Assembly (NCBI RefSeq): GCF_003202285.1
Contig: NZ_MASW01000002.1
Location: 930,001 to 994,000, forward strand
From: Prauserella muralis
Lineage (GTDB): Bacteria; Actinomycetota; Actinomycetes; Mycobacteriales; Pseudonocardiaceae
Length of the DNA: 64,000 nucleotides
Direction: 5' to 3'
Shown here: piece by piece, positions 1 through 9,840 of the stretch
Layout of the letters: each line of letters opens with the position of its first letter
Position numbering within the stretch: the first letter of the stretch is position 1
The notes under the pieces: generated by a model
Databases searched by the model: none
What the model saw: only the letters and a program-made list of their open reading frames with translations
Told to the model about the DNA's origin: nothing
Program-made: the position numbers and the translations under genes

Positions 1-158
1 CCCATCGGGGGCTCGCAGACCAGGTGCACCGCGCGGGCCGCGCCGTTCGCGGTCTCCAGCGTGAGGGTCAGAGACGACTCGGGAGTGGGGGCGGGCCCGC
101 CTGCGCACAGCATCGTGAGCGTGCAGGCGGCGAGCGATCCGGCAGCGAACATGGGCAT
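1..158 (-). CDS. Subtilisin-inhibitor-like (SSI family) secreted protein, N-terminal part only
   Basis: The gene runs off the left edge; about 52 codons are visible from an ATG at 158. The protein starts with a short hydrophobic export-like segment (MPMFAAGSLAACTLTMLCAG). It then has SSLTLTLETANGAARAVHLV followed by a cysteine and Pro-Pro, which resembles the first strands and first disulfide cysteine of Streptomyces subtilisin inhibitor proteins (PF00720). SSI proteins are secreted inhibitors of subtilisin-like and some other proteases. The start lies 36 nt after the pucR-type gene on the same strand and in the same frame, so the two could be co-transcribed. The reactive-site region is outside the window, so activity cannot be judged. 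Confidence 0.6.
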   Translation of the reverse strand, partial: MPMFAAGSLAACTLTMLCAGGPAPTPESSLTLTLETANGAARAVHLVCEPPM

Positions 159-194
159 GCTTCGGATATCGGCACACCGGCGGGGGCACCTGTG

Positions 195-1841
195 TTACTC
201 CATCGGGTGGTCGGTGTCGTTCGATCGGGCGACGACGTCGTGCACGAGCAGTGCGACATGGAGGGACAGCATCGACTCCGGGTCCTCCAGTTGGACGCCC
301 AGCACCTGCTCGATCCGCGCGAGCTGCTGGTAGTACGCGGTCCGCGACGTGTGCGCCGCCGCCGCGGCCGCCGACTTGTTGCCGCCGTGTTCGCAGAAGT
401 GGCGCAGCGCCTGCACCAGCCGGGTGCCGGACGCGGCGTCCCGCGCCAGCAGCGGCCCCAGTTCCCGCGCCGCGAACGCGGCCACCCGCTCGTCGTCGCC
501 GAGCAGGTGCAGCAGCCCGCGCAGCCGGACGTCGGCCAGCCGGTGGTAGCCGTCGGCGGGCTCGCCGTCCTGCCGCAGCGCGGCCGCGGCCACGTGCCCT
601 GCCTCGGTGAGGCTGCGGCCCGCGTCGGCCGCGCTCGTGACGGCCGTGCCCACCGCGATCACCACCGGCACCGACCCTCGCGCCTGCCGGATCTCCGCGG
701 CGAGCCTGCGCAGCACGGCCCGGGGGTTCGCCTGCGGCGACAGCGACAGCAGCGCCCGCACGCTCGTGTCGTCCACGCAGCCGACGAGCGCGCTCACCCT
801 CGCCCGCCGGGTGGCCAGCGCGGTCGCCTCGGCCAGGTCCCGCAGCACCGGCTGAGCCGACGCGGCGCCCGGCGGGTCGGCCACGCCGGTGAGCCGCGGC
901 CGGATCGCCGCGCCGACCAGCCTGCGCCCGGTCAGGGGCACGTGCAGCGCGGAGGCCCGCGCCGCCAGCTCGGGTGCCGTCACCGGGGAGGCCAGCAGCT
1001 CGGCGAGCACCGCCCGATGCGCCTGCCGCTCCAGCCCCTCGCCGTCGGCGGCGAGCAGGTGGTGCACCGCCAGCGCCGACGCCGCCCGCTCGGCCACCAC
1101 CCGGTGCCGGTGCGGCGGCGGCTCCCCGCACACCAGGATCAGCCTGCCCCAGTCGTGACCGCGGGCCCCGACGATCGTCACCAGCCAGCCGGAGGCCGGG
1201 TCGTAGCCGGTGCGCTCGCCGGTGCGCACCGCACGTGAGCGCGCCTGCCAGTCCCGCAGCAGCTCCCCGGCGTCGGCGCTGCCGGCGTCGTAGGCCAGCA
1301 CCTCGTGCGACAGCGTCTCCAGCAGCACCGGCTGCCCGGTCAGCCGGGTGACCTCGCGCAGCACCGTGTCGGGTTCGGCGCCCGACACGGTCAGCGCGGT
1401 GAACGTCTCGTGCACCTGCTCGGCCGCCCGCAGCTCCGCCACCTGCGCGTCGACGATGAGGCCGTTGACGGCCTCCGTCACCGCCACGTACCGCGTCTCG
1501 CGGGACAGCGTGATGAGCGGCAGCCCATGCTTGGCCGCGGCCTCGGCGAGCGCGCGGGGCACCTCGCGGCTCCAGTGCCGCACCAGTTCCACGACGAGGC
1601 CGGTGACCCCGACCCCGGCCAGCTCCTCGACGTAGCGGGCGAGCGCCTCATCGTCGTCGGGCAGCGCGATGCCGGTGGTCAGGACCAGCTCGCCGCCCTT
1701 GAGCAGATGCGCGATGTCGGCCACCTCGGCGACGTGGACCCAGCGCACCCGGCCGTCGAGCCCCTCGGCGCCCGCGACCACCCTCGGGCCGCCGCCGCGC
1801 ACCACCGGCAACGCCAGCACGTCCGCGACGGTCGGATACAT
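195..1841 (-). CDS. PucR-family transcriptional regulator
   Basis: A 548-residue protein from the ATG at 1841 (MYPTVADVLALPVVRGGGPR). The N-terminal ~120 residues match the purine-catabolism-regulator-like domain (PF07905). The C-terminus has the PucR helix-turn-helix region (LRHFCEHGGNKSAAAAAAHT, then SRTAYYQQLARIEQVLGV). PucR-type proteins control purine, pyrimidine, amino-acid and GABA-type nitrogen catabolism. The gene is divergent from an aminotransferase/semialdehyde dehydrogenase pair across 127 bp, so local control of that operon is the natural inference. An in-frame extension upstream of 1841 would enter the shared promoter and has no good start signal. The effector is unknown. Confidence 0.9.
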   Translation of the reverse strand: MYPTVADVLALPVVRGGGPRVVAGAEGLDGRVRWVHVAEVADIAHLLKGGELVLTTGIALPDDDEALARYVEELAGVGVTGLVVELVRHWSREVPRALAEAAAKHGLPLITLSRETRYVAVTEAVNGLIVDAQVAELRAAEQVHETFTALTVSGAEPDTVLREVTRLTGQPVLLETLSHEVLAYDAGSADAGELLRDWQARSRAVRTGERTGYDPASGWLVTIVGARGHDWGRLILVCGEPPPHRHRVVAERAASALAVHHLLAADGEGLERQAHRAVLAELLASPVTAPELAARASALHVPLTGRRLVGAAIRPRLTGVADPPGAASAQPVLRDLAEATALATRRARVSALVGCVDDTSVRALLSLSPQANPRAVLRRLAAEIRQARGSVPVVIAVGTAVTSAADAGRSLTEAGHVAAAALRQDGEPADGYHRLADVRLRGLLHLLGDDERVAAFAARELGPLLARDAASGTRLVQALRHFCEHGGNKSAAAAAAHTSRTAYYQQLARIEQVLGVQLEDPESMLSLHVALLVHDVVARSNDTDHPME

Positions 1842-1968
1842 CCGCACTCCTGCGCCCTGTGGTCTGTCAGTCGTGTCCTGCCCGAAAAGCAGACTGTACG
1901 GCCGGAAGCGGGAGTCAGTACATATTGTCCGTGGCGCCGCCGCCACGCGCGCGTCGAGACTCGAAGCC

Positions 1969-3270
1969 ATGACGGACGCCGACCTGCTTGCCCGGCACCG
2001 GGCCGTGCTCCCCGACTGGCTTGCTCTCTACTACACCGAGCCCATCGAGATCGTGCGCGCGCAGGGCCGCCACGTCACCGACGCGCAGGGCCGCACCTAC
2101 CTCGACTTCTTCGCGGGCATCCTCACCAACGCCATCGGCTACGACGTCGCCGAGATCTCCGACGCCATCCGGGCGCAGCTCGACACCGGCGTGCTGCACA
2201 CGTCGACCCTGTACCTCATCCGCAAGCAGGTGGAGCTCGCCGAGCAGATCGCCGAGCTGTCCGGCATCGCCGACGCCAAGGTGTTCTTCACCAACTCCGG
2301 CACCGAGGCCAACGAGACCGCGCTGATGCTGGCCACGCAGTACCGGCGCAGCAACCAGGTCCTGGCGCTGCGCAACTCCTACCACGGCAGGGCGTTCGGC
2401 ACGGTCGGCGTCACCGGCAACCGTGGCTGGTCGGCCAGCGCGCTGTCGCCGGTGAAGGTCAGCTACGTGCACGGCGGCTACCGCTACCGCGGCCCGTTCG
2501 CCGGGTACTCCGACGCCGACTACGTCGCCGCCTGCGCCGACGACCTGCGCGACGTGCTCGCCACCACCACCTCCGGCGACGTCGCCGCGCTGATCGCCGA
2601 GCCGATCCAGGGCGTCGGCGGCTTCGCCACCCCGCCGGACGGGTTGTTCGCCGCCTTCAAGGAGATCCTCGACGAACACGGCATCCTGCTCATCTCCGAC
2701 GAGGTGCAGACCGGCTGGGGCCGCACCGGCGAGCACTTCTGGGGCATCGAGGCGCACGGCGTGACGGCCGACGTGATGACCTTCGCCAAGGGCATCGGCA
2801 ACGGACTGGCCATCGGCGGCGTCATCGCCCGCGGCGAGATCATGGACTGCCTGCGCGCCAACTCGATCTCCACCTTCGGCGGCAACCCCGTGGCCACCGC
2901 GGGAGCGAAGGCCACGCTCGACTACCTGCTCGACAACGACCTGCAGGGCAACGCCGCCAAGCTCGGCGAGCACCTGCTCTCCGGGCTGCGCGACATCGGC
3001 GACGCGCACGGCGTGGTCGGCGACGTGCGCGGCAAGGGCCTCATGATCGGCGTCGAGCTGGTGGAGCCGGGAGGCACGACGCCGAGCCCGCACGCCGCCA
3101 CGACCGTGCTGGAGGAGACCAAGGCCCGCGGCCTGCTGGTGGGCAAGGGCGGCCTGCACAACAACGTGATCCGGCTGGCGCCGCCGATGACGCTGACCCG
3201 CGAGGAGGCCGACGAGGCGCTGGGCATCCTGGGCGCGGCCGTCGCCGTGGCGGAGGGGGAGCACTCGTGA
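1969..3270 (+). CDS. Class III PLP-dependent aminotransferase (AGXT2/GABA-transaminase type)
   Basis: A 433-residue fold-type I aminotransferase. The PLP phosphate-binding region NSGTEANETAL, the aspartate of LLISDEVQTGWGRTG and the Schiff-base lysine of MTFAKGIGNG (about K274) are all present. Class III enzymes of this length move an omega-amino group to pyruvate, glyoxylate or 2-oxoglutarate. The next gene overlaps by 4 nt (GTGA) and encodes a CoA-acylating semialdehyde dehydrogenase. The pair therefore looks suited to turn an omega-amino acid such as beta-alanine, 3-aminoisobutyrate or GABA into a semialdehyde and then an acyl-CoA. Reductive pyrimidine breakdown or amine catabolism under the divergent PucR-type regulator is plausible; the exact substrate cannot be read from sequence. 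Confidence 0.9.
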   Translation: MTDADLLARHRAVLPDWLALYYTEPIEIVRAQGRHVTDAQGRTYLDFFAGILTNAIGYDVAEISDAIRAQLDTGVLHTSTLYLIRKQVELAEQIAELSGIADAKVFFTNSGTEANETALMLATQYRRSNQVLALRNSYHGRAFGTVGVTGNRGWSASALSPVKVSYVHGGYRYRGPFAGYSDADYVAACADDLRDVLATTTSGDVAALIAEPIQGVGGFATPPDGLFAAFKEILDEHGILLISDEVQTGWGRTGEHFWGIEAHGVTADVMTFAKGIGNGLAIGGVIARGEIMDCLRANSISTFGGNPVATAGAKATLDYLLDNDLQGNAAKLGEHLLSGLRDIGDAHGVVGDVRGKGLMIGVELVEPGGTTPSPHAATTVLEETKARGLLVGKGGLHNNVIRLAPPMTLTREEADEALGILGAAVAVAEGEHS

Positions 3271-4757
3271 CCAGGCGGATCAGCCACTGGATCGGCGGCA
3301 AGCCGTGGACGGGGGAACCCGAACGGACCGGGGAGGTGTTCGATCCCGCCACCGGCGAGGTCCGCGCCCGCGTGGACCTCGCCGGTGCCGGGCAGCTCGC
3401 CGAGGCCGTCGAGGCGGCCGCGGCGGCGTTCCCCGGCTGGCGGGACACGTCCCTGGCGGGGCGCACCCGCGTGCTGTTCGCCTTCCGGGAGCTGCTCGTC
3501 GCGCGCAGGGACGAGCTGGCGCGCGTCATCACCGACGAGCACGGCAAGGTGCTCTCCGACGCCGCGGGCGAGGTGCAGCGCGCCATCGAGAACGTCGAGT
3601 ACGCGTGCGGGGCGCCGCAGCTGCTCAAGGGCGGCTTCAGCGAGAACGCCTCCCGCGGGGTGGACGTGTACTCGATCGCGCAGCCGCTCGGCGTGGTCGG
3701 CGTGATCTCGCCGTTCAACTTCCCGGCCATGGTGCCGCTGTGGTTCGTGCCCAACGCCCTCGCCTGCGGCAACACGGTCGTGCTCAAGCCCAGCGAGAAG
3801 GACCCCTCCGCGGCGAACCTCATCGCGGAGCTGTTCGCCGAGGCGGGACTTCCCGACGGCGTGCTCAACGTGCTGCACGGGGACGCCGTGGCCGTCGACG
3901 GGCTGCTGAGGCACCCCACCGTCAAGGCGATCTCGTTCGTCGGCTCCACGCCGGTGGCGCGCCACGTCTACGAGACCGGCACGGCGGAGGGCAAACGCGT
4001 GCAGGCGCTGGGCGGGGCCAAGAACCACATGGTGGTGCTGCCCGACGCGGACCTGGACCTCGCGGCCGACGCGGCCGTGTCCGCCGGGTTCGGCTCGGCG
4101 GGGGAGCGGTGCATGGCGGTGTCGGTGGTGGTGGCCGTCGACCCGGTCGGCGACGAGCTGGTGAGCAAGGTCACAGAGCGCATGCAGGCGCTGCGGGTGG
4201 GCGACGGGCGCGACCCCGGCTCCGAGATGGGCCCGCTGGTGACGGCCGCCCATCGCGAGCGGGTGGCCTCCTACCTCGACGCCGGGGTGGCCGAGGGCGC
4301 CGAACTGGTCGTCGACGGCAGGCGGCTCGACGTGGGCGGCGGCGGGTTCTGGCTCGGCCCGACCCTGTTCGACCACGTCCGCCCCGGCATGTCGGTGCAC
4401 AGCGACGAGATCTTCGGCCCCGTGCTGTCGGTGGTGCGCGTGAGCAGCTACGACGAGGCGCTGGAGCTGGTCAACGCCAACCCCTACGGCAACGGCACCG
4501 CGATCTTCACCAACGACGGCGGCGCGGCGCGGCGGTTCCAGAACGAGATCGAGGTCGGCATGGTGGGCGTCAACGTGCCCATCCCGGTTCCGGTCGGCTA
4601 CTACTCGTTCGGCGGCTGGAAGGACTCGCTGTTCGGCGACAGCCACGCCTACGGCCCGGAGGGCTTCCACTTCTTCACCCGGACCAAGGTCGTCACCTCG
4701 CGCTGGCTGGACCCGTCCCATGGCGGCGTCAACCTGGGCTTCCCGCGCAACATGTGA
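3267..4757 (+). CDS. mmsA: CoA-acylating methylmalonate/malonate-semialdehyde dehydrogenase
   Basis: A 496-residue aldehyde dehydrogenase beginning GTG-ACC-AGG, with the start overlapping the aminotransferase stop. Features of the MmsA branch are visible: the cofactor segment ISPFNFPAMVPLWFVPNALA, the catalytic cysteine in GSAGERCMAVS (about C282), and the C-terminal GGWKDSLFGDSHAYGPEGFH typical of methylmalonate-semialdehyde dehydrogenases. The family oxidises malonate or methylmalonate semialdehyde with NAD+ and CoA to acetyl- or propionyl-CoA plus CO2. Translational coupling to the aminotransferase supports one pathway, probably beta-alanine, 3-aminoisobutyrate or valine breakdown. Confidence 0.9.
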   Translation: MTRRISHWIGGKPWTGEPERTGEVFDPATGEVRARVDLAGAGQLAEAVEAAAAAFPGWRDTSLAGRTRVLFAFRELLVARRDELARVITDEHGKVLSDAAGEVQRAIENVEYACGAPQLLKGGFSENASRGVDVYSIAQPLGVVGVISPFNFPAMVPLWFVPNALACGNTVVLKPSEKDPSAANLIAELFAEAGLPDGVLNVLHGDAVAVDGLLRHPTVKAISFVGSTPVARHVYETGTAEGKRVQALGGAKNHMVVLPDADLDLAADAAVSAGFGSAGERCMAVSVVVAVDPVGDELVSKVTERMQALRVGDGRDPGSEMGPLVTAAHRERVASYLDAGVAEGAELVVDGRRLDVGGGGFWLGPTLFDHVRPGMSVHSDEIFGPVLSVVRVSSYDEALELVNANPYGNGTAIFTNDGGAARRFQNEIEVGMVGVNVPIPVPVGYYSFGGWKDSLFGDSHAYGPEGFHFFTRTKVVTSRWLDPSHGGVNLGFPRNM

Positions 4758-4817
4758 CCGCAGGGCACCCGGCGCACCGTAAACTCGTTGTCACGAAGGC
4801 GACGAGAGGAGGTGCCG

Positions 4818-5843
4818 GTGGCCAGCGCGGACGAGCGCCGTTTCGAGGTGCTGCGGGCCATTGTTGCCGACTACGTGTCGAACCAGGAACCGGTGGGATC
4901 GAAGGCACTCGTCGACCGGCACAATCTCGGCGTGTCAAGTGCCACCGTGCGCAACGACATGGCCGCGCTCGAGGAGGACGGCTACATCACGCAGCCGCAC
5001 ACCAGCGCGGGCCGGATCCCCACCGACAAGGGCTACCGGCTCTTCGTCGACCGGCTCTCGGAGATCAAGCCGCTCTCGGCCGCCGAGCGCAAGGCCATCC
5101 GAGGCTTCCTGGAAGGGGCCGTCGACCTCGACGACGTGCTGCGCCGCTCGGTGCGGCTGCTCGCACAGCTCACCCGCCAGGTGGCGGTGGTGCAGTACCC
5201 GACGCTGACCAACTCCACGGTGCGCCACCTCGAGGTGGTCCCGCTCACCTCGGCCCGGCTGATGCTGGTGCTCATCACCGACACCGGCAGGGTCGACCAG
5301 CGCACGGTCGACCTCGGCGACGTGATGTCCGAGGACGGTGTGTCCAGGCTGCGTGACCAGCTCAACGCCGCCCTCGCGGGCCACCGGCTCTCCGACGCGG
5401 CGGCCAAGGTCGCCGAACTGCCCGACGAGGCACCCCCCGAGTTGCGCGACATGATGACCCGGGTCTGTACGGTGCTGGTCGAGTCGCTGGTCGAGCACCC
5501 GGAGGAACGGCTGGTGCTCGGCGGCACCGCCAACCTGACCCGCAACGTCGCCGACTTCCCCGGCTCGCTGCGGCAGGTGTTGGAGGCGCTGGAGGAGCAG
5601 GTCGTGGTGCTCAAACTGCTGGCCGCGGCCCGCAACCCCGGTGCCATCGCGGTGCGCATCGGCGAGGAGAATGAGGACGAGCAGATGCGGAGCACGTCGG
5701 TCGTGTCCATCGGGTACGGCGCGGACGATCTCCTGTTGGGGGGCATGGGCGTGGTCGGCCCGACCAGGATGGACTATCCGGGGACGATCGCCGCGGTGCG
5801 CGCGGTGGCCAACTACGTCGGTCAGATCCTGTCCGGCAAGTAG
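4818..5843 (+). CDS. hrcA: Heat-shock repressor HrcA
   Basis: A 341-residue HrcA. The GTG at 4818 is preceded by a strong AGGAGG at 4807-4812. The N-terminal winged helix contains [20 protein letters not shown] and [20 protein letters not shown]; the GAF-like and C-terminal domains follow ([20 protein letters not shown]). HrcA represses groE/dnaK-type operons through CIRCE elements. No CIRCE inverted repeat is visible upstream here, so its targets lie elsewhere. It is 39 nt upstream of dnaJ2, the usual actinobacterial pairing. Confidence 0.95.
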   Translation: MASADERRFEVLRAIVADYVSNQEPVGSKALVDRHNLGVSSATVRNDMAALEEDGYITQPHTSAGRIPTDKGYRLFVDRLSEIKPLSAAERKAIRGFLEGAVDLDDVLRRSVRLLAQLTRQVAVVQYPTLTNSTVRHLEVVPLTSARLMLVLITDTGRVDQRTVDLGDVMSEDGVSRLRDQLNAALAGHRLSDAAAKVAELPDEAPPELRDMMTRVCTVLVESLVEHPEERLVLGGTANLTRNVADFPGSLRQVLEALEEQVVVLKLLAAARNPGAIAVRIGEENEDEQMRSTSVVSIGYGADDLLLGGMGVVGPTRMDYPGTIAAVRAVANYVGQILSGK

Positions 5844-5882
5844 CCGGCGACAGACAGGCCTACGAGGAGGACGGCGAAGACG

Positions 5883-7043
5883 GTGGCGAGGGACTACTAC
5901 GGCATCCTGGGCGTTCCGAAGAACGCGAGCGACCAGGAGATCAAGCGCGCCTACCGCAAGCTCGCACGCGAGCTGCACCCGGACGTGAACCCTTCCGAGG
6001 ACGCGCAGCACCAGTTCAGCGAGGTCACCACCGCCTACGAGGTTCTTTCCGACCCGCAGAAGCGCAAGATCGTCGACCTCGGCGGCGACCCGCTGGACAA
6101 CGGCGCGGGCGCGCGGGGCGGCGGCGATCCGTTCGCCGGCTTCGGGGGCCTCGGCGACATCATGGACGCCTTCTTCGGTGCCGCGACCGGGGGCGGCCGG
6201 GGACGCGGGCCGCGCAGCCGGGTGCAGCCCGGCTCCGACGCGCTGATCCGGCTCAGCCTCACGCTGGAGGAGTGCGCCACCGGCATCGACAAGGACATCA
6301 CGGTGGACACCGCGATCCTGTGCGACCGGTGCCGGGGCGGAGGCACCGCCGAGGGCGGCACCGTCAAGACCTGCGACACGTGCGGCGGGCAGGGCGAGAT
6401 CCAGTCGGTGCAGCGCTCGTTCCTCGGCCAGGTGGTCACGGCGCGGCCGTGCCCGGTGTGCCGGGGCTTCGGCGAGGTCATCACCGACCCGTGCCAGCAG
6501 TGCGGCGGCGACGGCCGCGTGCGCGCGCGCCGGGACGTGACCGCCAAGATCCCGCCCGGCGTCGGCGACGGCATGCGCATCCGCCTCTCCGGCCAGGGCG
6601 AGGTCGGGCCCGGCGGCGGACCCGCGGGCGACCTGTACGTCGAGGTGGACGAGCAGCCCCACGAGGTGTTCGTGCGGGAGGGCAACGACCTGCACTGCCA
6701 CCTGCGGATCCCGATGACCAGCGCCGCGCTCGGCGCCGTCGTGCCGCTGGAGACCCTCATCGACGGCGAGCAGGAGCTGGAGATCGAACCCGGCACGCAG
6801 CCCGCCACCGAACTGGTGCTCACCGGCAAGGGCATGCCGCGCCTGCGCTCCTCCGGCCGGGTCGACGGCCGGGGCGACCTGCACGTGCACATCGAGGTGG
6901 TCGTGCCGACCAAGCTCGACGACGAGCAGTCCACCCTGCTGCGGGAGCTCGCCCAGCTGCGCGGCGAGGAAGCGCCCACGCTCGCGGGCAACGGCAGCAA
7001 GCACGGCGGCCTGTTCTCGAAACTGCGCGCCAAGAGCCGGTGA
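5883..7043 (+). CDS. dnaJ: Type I DnaJ co-chaperone (DnaJ2)
   Basis: A 386-residue DnaJ with a GTG start preceded by GAGGAGG. The J domain carries the HPD motif at residues 32-34. A Gly/Phe-rich linker follows ([14 protein letters not shown]). The zinc domain has all four CxxCxGxG-type repeats ([32 protein letters not shown]), followed by the two substrate-binding beta domains. It stimulates DnaK ATPase and binds unfolded protein. No dnaK or grpE is adjacent, so this is the hrcA-linked DnaJ2 of actinobacteria rather than the dnaK-operon DnaJ1. Confidence 0.95.
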   Translation: MARDYYGILGVPKNASDQEIKRAYRKLARELHPDVNPSEDAQHQFSEVTTAYEVLSDPQKRKIVDLGGDPLDNGAGARGGGDPFAGFGGLGDIMDAFFGAATGGGRGRGPRSRVQPGSDALIRLSLTLEECATGIDKDITVDTAILCDRCRGGGTAEGGTVKTCDTCGGQGEIQSVQRSFLGQVVTARPCPVCRGFGEVITDPCQQCGGDGRVRARRDVTAKIPPGVGDGMRIRLSGQGEVGPGGGPAGDLYVEVDEQPHEVFVREGNDLHCHLRIPMTSAALGAVVPLETLIDGEQELEIEPGTQPATELVLTGKGMPRLRSSGRVDGRGDLHVHIEVVVPTKLDDEQSTLLRELAQLRGEEAPTLAGNGSKHGGLFSKLRAKSR

Positions 7044-7789
7044 CCGCCAGCACGCCTCCGGTGTTCCTGGTGGCGGCGCTGCCCTCCGGGGAGCGCGCCG
7101 TGCTCGACGGCGAGGAGGCACACCACGCGGTCACCGTGCGGCGCACCCGGCCCGGCGAGCTGCTGACGTTGTCCGACGGTGCCGGGGGCCTCGCCGAGTG
7201 CGAGGTCGAGGCCGTGCACCCGGGCCGGGACGCGCGGCTCGACGTGCGTATCCGGGCCCGCCGCCACGAACCCGAGCCCGTGCTGCGCGTCACGATCGCC
7301 CAGGCGCTCGCCAAGGGCGACCGGGGCGAGCTGGCGGTGGAACTCGCCACCGAGGCCGGGGCCGACGCCGTGCTCCCGTGGCGGGCTGCGCGCAGCATCG
7401 CCCGCTGGGACGAGGGCCCGCGCGGCGCCAAGGCACTCGGCAAGTGGCGGGCCACCGCCCGCGCCGCCGCCAAGCAGGCCCGGCGCGGCCGGCTTCCCGA
7501 CGTCGGTGAACCGGTGACCACCACGCAGCTGGCGGAGGTGCTGGCCAAGGCCGACCGGGCGCTGGTACTCGACGCGACGGGGCCGGTGATCACGGAAGTG
7601 GATCTTCCCGAGCGTGGCGAGCTGGTGCTCGTCGTCGGCCCCGAAGGTGGCATCACCGCCGAGGAGTTCGCCGCTTTCGCCGCCGCGGGTGCCACGACCG
7701 TCCGCCTTGGACAAACCGTATTGCGTACGTCCACGGCAGGTGCGGTGGCGCTGGGCGCGCTCGGTGCCCTGACTGCCCGGTGGCGGTAG
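7040..7789 (+). CDS. rsmE: 16S rRNA m3U1498 methyltransferase RsmE
   Basis: A 249-residue SPOUT-class methyltransferase that starts at a GTG overlapping the dnaJ stop (GTGA). The N-terminal PUA-like region ([20 protein letters not shown]) is followed by the SPOUT domain with the SAM-binding knot [13 protein letters not shown] and [16 protein letters not shown]. RsmE methylates N3 of U1498 in 16S rRNA. It closes the hrcA-dnaJ2-rsmE operon; a hairpin followed by a short T-run lies 31 nt downstream. Confidence 0.93.
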   Translation: MTASTPPVFLVAALPSGERAVLDGEEAHHAVTVRRTRPGELLTLSDGAGGLAECEVEAVHPGRDARLDVRIRARRHEPEPVLRVTIAQALAKGDRGELAVELATEAGADAVLPWRAARSIARWDEGPRGAKALGKWRATARAAAKQARRGRLPDVGEPVTTTQLAEVLAKADRALVLDATGPVITEVDLPERGELVLVVGPEGGITAEEFAAFAAAGATTVRLGQTVLRTSTAGAVALGALGALTARWR

Positions 7790-7819
7790 CCCGAACGGAG
7801 GTCCGCGGTAGGGAGCCCG

Positions 7820-7839
7820 CGGCCGATTCGGCCGGTTTT
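7820..7839 (+). terminator. Candidate intrinsic terminator after rsmE
   Basis: CGGCCG-ATT-CGGCCG forms a 6-bp stem with a 3-nt loop and is followed by GTTTTC, 31 nt after the rsmE stop. The T-run is short, so termination strength is uncertain. Confidence 0.5.
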
Positions 7840-7989
7840 CGGGGCGAAATCCTGGCGCCGACCGGGGGACGCCGTTACGCTTGTTAACGATTGGACACAC
7901 ACGTGTGCGTGTGCCCACGACCCCGCCGGACACCTCCCCCCTCGGTCCGGCGGAGCCGCGGCGGCGCGTGGAGCGACCCCCAGGCTTCA

Positions 7990-8187
7990 CCGCCCCGCGG
8001 CGCTTTAGTCGCAAGCGCGCTTGCTCCCTCTCGGCGGTTCCGCTGTGTTTTCTGGGGGGACACCCCCCAGGCCCCCCGGACCGCCCCGCGGCGCTTTAGT
8101 CGCAAGCGAGCTTGCTCCCTCTCGGCGGTTCCGCTGTGTTTTCTGGGGGGACACCCCCCAGGCCCCCCGGACCGCCCCGCGGCGCTC
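7990..8187. repeat. 91-bp tandem repeat, two full copies plus a partial third
   Basis: Copies start at 7990, 8081 and 8172, an exact 91-bp period; each begins CCGCCCCGCGGCGCT. Copies 1 and 2 differ only at the centre of a palindrome (GCAAGCGCGCTTGC at 8011-8024 versus GCAAGCGAGCTTGC at 8102-8115). Each full copy also carries a perfect 8-bp-stem hairpin CTGGGGGG-ACA-CCCCCCAG (8052-8070 and 8143-8161). The third copy breaks off after about 16 bp. No coding function is apparent: reading frames through the repeat merely echo the period. The hairpins are not followed by T-runs on either strand. Confidence 0.9.
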
Positions 8188-8219
8188 TAGTCGGCGGCGG
8201 AGCCGTTCTGCGGCGAGTT

Positions 8220-8300
8220 CCCCAATGTGGCATTCGTAGCGCTCAACGCCACCAATGCCGCATTGGGGAAGTTCAACGCCACCAATGCCGCATTGGGGAG
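8220..8300. repeat. 30-bp palindromic-unit array upstream of the HIT gene
   Basis: Two identical 15-bp palindromes CCAATGCCGCATTGG lie at 8252-8266 and 8282-8296, exactly 30 bp apart and embedded in a repeated context (TTCAACGCCACCAATGCCGC). A degenerate unit in the opposite orientation, CCCCAATGTGGCATTCG, is at 8220-8236. The same family recurs at 22481-22615. The array ends 23 nt before the HIT start codon. Confidence 0.9.
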
Positions 8301-8323
8301 CCTTGGTCGCTAAGGTCGGGGCC

Positions 8324-8692
8324 ATGAACGACGCGGACACGCTGTTCGAGCGGATCATCGCCAGGGAAATCCCTGCCGACATCGTGTACGAGACCGACAC
8401 CACGCTCGCGTTCCGGGACATCAAGCCACAGGCCAAGACGCACGTGCTCGTGGTGCCGAAGCAGCGCTACCGCAACGTGGCCGAGCTGGCCGCGGCCGAC
8501 CCGCGGCTGCTCGCCGACGTCATCACCTCCGCGCACAAGGTCGCCGAGCTGGAGGGCCTCACCGAGAACGGTTACCGCGTGGTGTTCAACACCGACGTCC
8601 ACGCAGGTCAGACGGTGTTCCACGTGCACGCGCACGTCCTCGGCGGGGAACAGCTCGGCTTCTTCGGGCGTTATACCGGCGAGGCCGGGTAA
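8324..8692 (+). CDS. HIT-family (HINT-like) nucleotide-binding protein
   Basis: A 122-residue single-domain HIT protein. The histidine triad HVHAHVL lies at about residues 100-106, and the N-terminal half has DTTLAFRDIKPQAKTHVLVVPK typical of HINT-type phosphoramidases. These hydrolyse adenosine phosphoramidates or related AMP conjugates in the cytoplasm. The gene stands between a large repeat-rich intergenic region and phoH. A clear Shine-Dalgarno is lacking; only a GGTCGGGG stretch precedes the ATG. Confidence 0.92.
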   Translation: MNDADTLFERIIAREIPADIVYETDTTLAFRDIKPQAKTHVLVVPKQRYRNVAELAAADPRLLADVITSAHKVAELEGLTENGYRVVFNTDVHAGQTVFHVHAHVLGGEQLGFFGRYTGEAG

Positions 8693-8707
8693 TCTACCTG
8701 CCCTGAC

Positions 8708-8732
8708 GAGTCGATGCCGCTAGCATCGACTC
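8708..8732. promoter_or_regulatory. Perfect 10-bp inverted repeat between the HIT gene and phoH
   Basis: GAGTCGATGC-CGCTA-GCATCGACTC is a perfect stem with a 5-nt loop in the 95-bp gap between the HIT stop and the phoH start. No T-run follows on either strand. It could be an operator, an mRNA-stabilising hairpin or a factor-dependent termination element. Confidence 0.6.
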
Positions 8733-8787
8733 CACCGAAACCAACCGCGACTTGGCACCTACGTGCAGAAAGCAGGCCAGAGGCCAC

Positions 8788-9836
<1,049 letters not shown>

Positions 9837-9840
<4 letters not shown>

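Noticed and set aside
24-1238. Long plus-strand reading frame opposite the PucR-type gene
   Set aside because: It is the mirror of a well-supported minus-strand gene; the translation is Arg/Ala/Gly-rich with no family features.
4758-4817. CIRCE element in front of hrcA
   Set aside because: The expected TTAGCACTC-N9-GAGTGCTAA pattern is absent.
8052-8161. Hairpins CTGGGGGG-ACA-CCCCCCAG as intrinsic terminators
   Set aside because: Strong stems, but T-runs do not follow on either strand; they are better treated as part of the 91-bp repeat.
7990-8301. CRISPR array
   Set aside because: There are direct repeats, but no repeat-spacer alternation with unique spacers of constant length, and no cas genes nearby.
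7881-8436. Several short reading frames in the repeat block before the HIT gene
   Set aside because: They consist of the repeated units read in different frames and repeat the same peptide; no independent coding signal.
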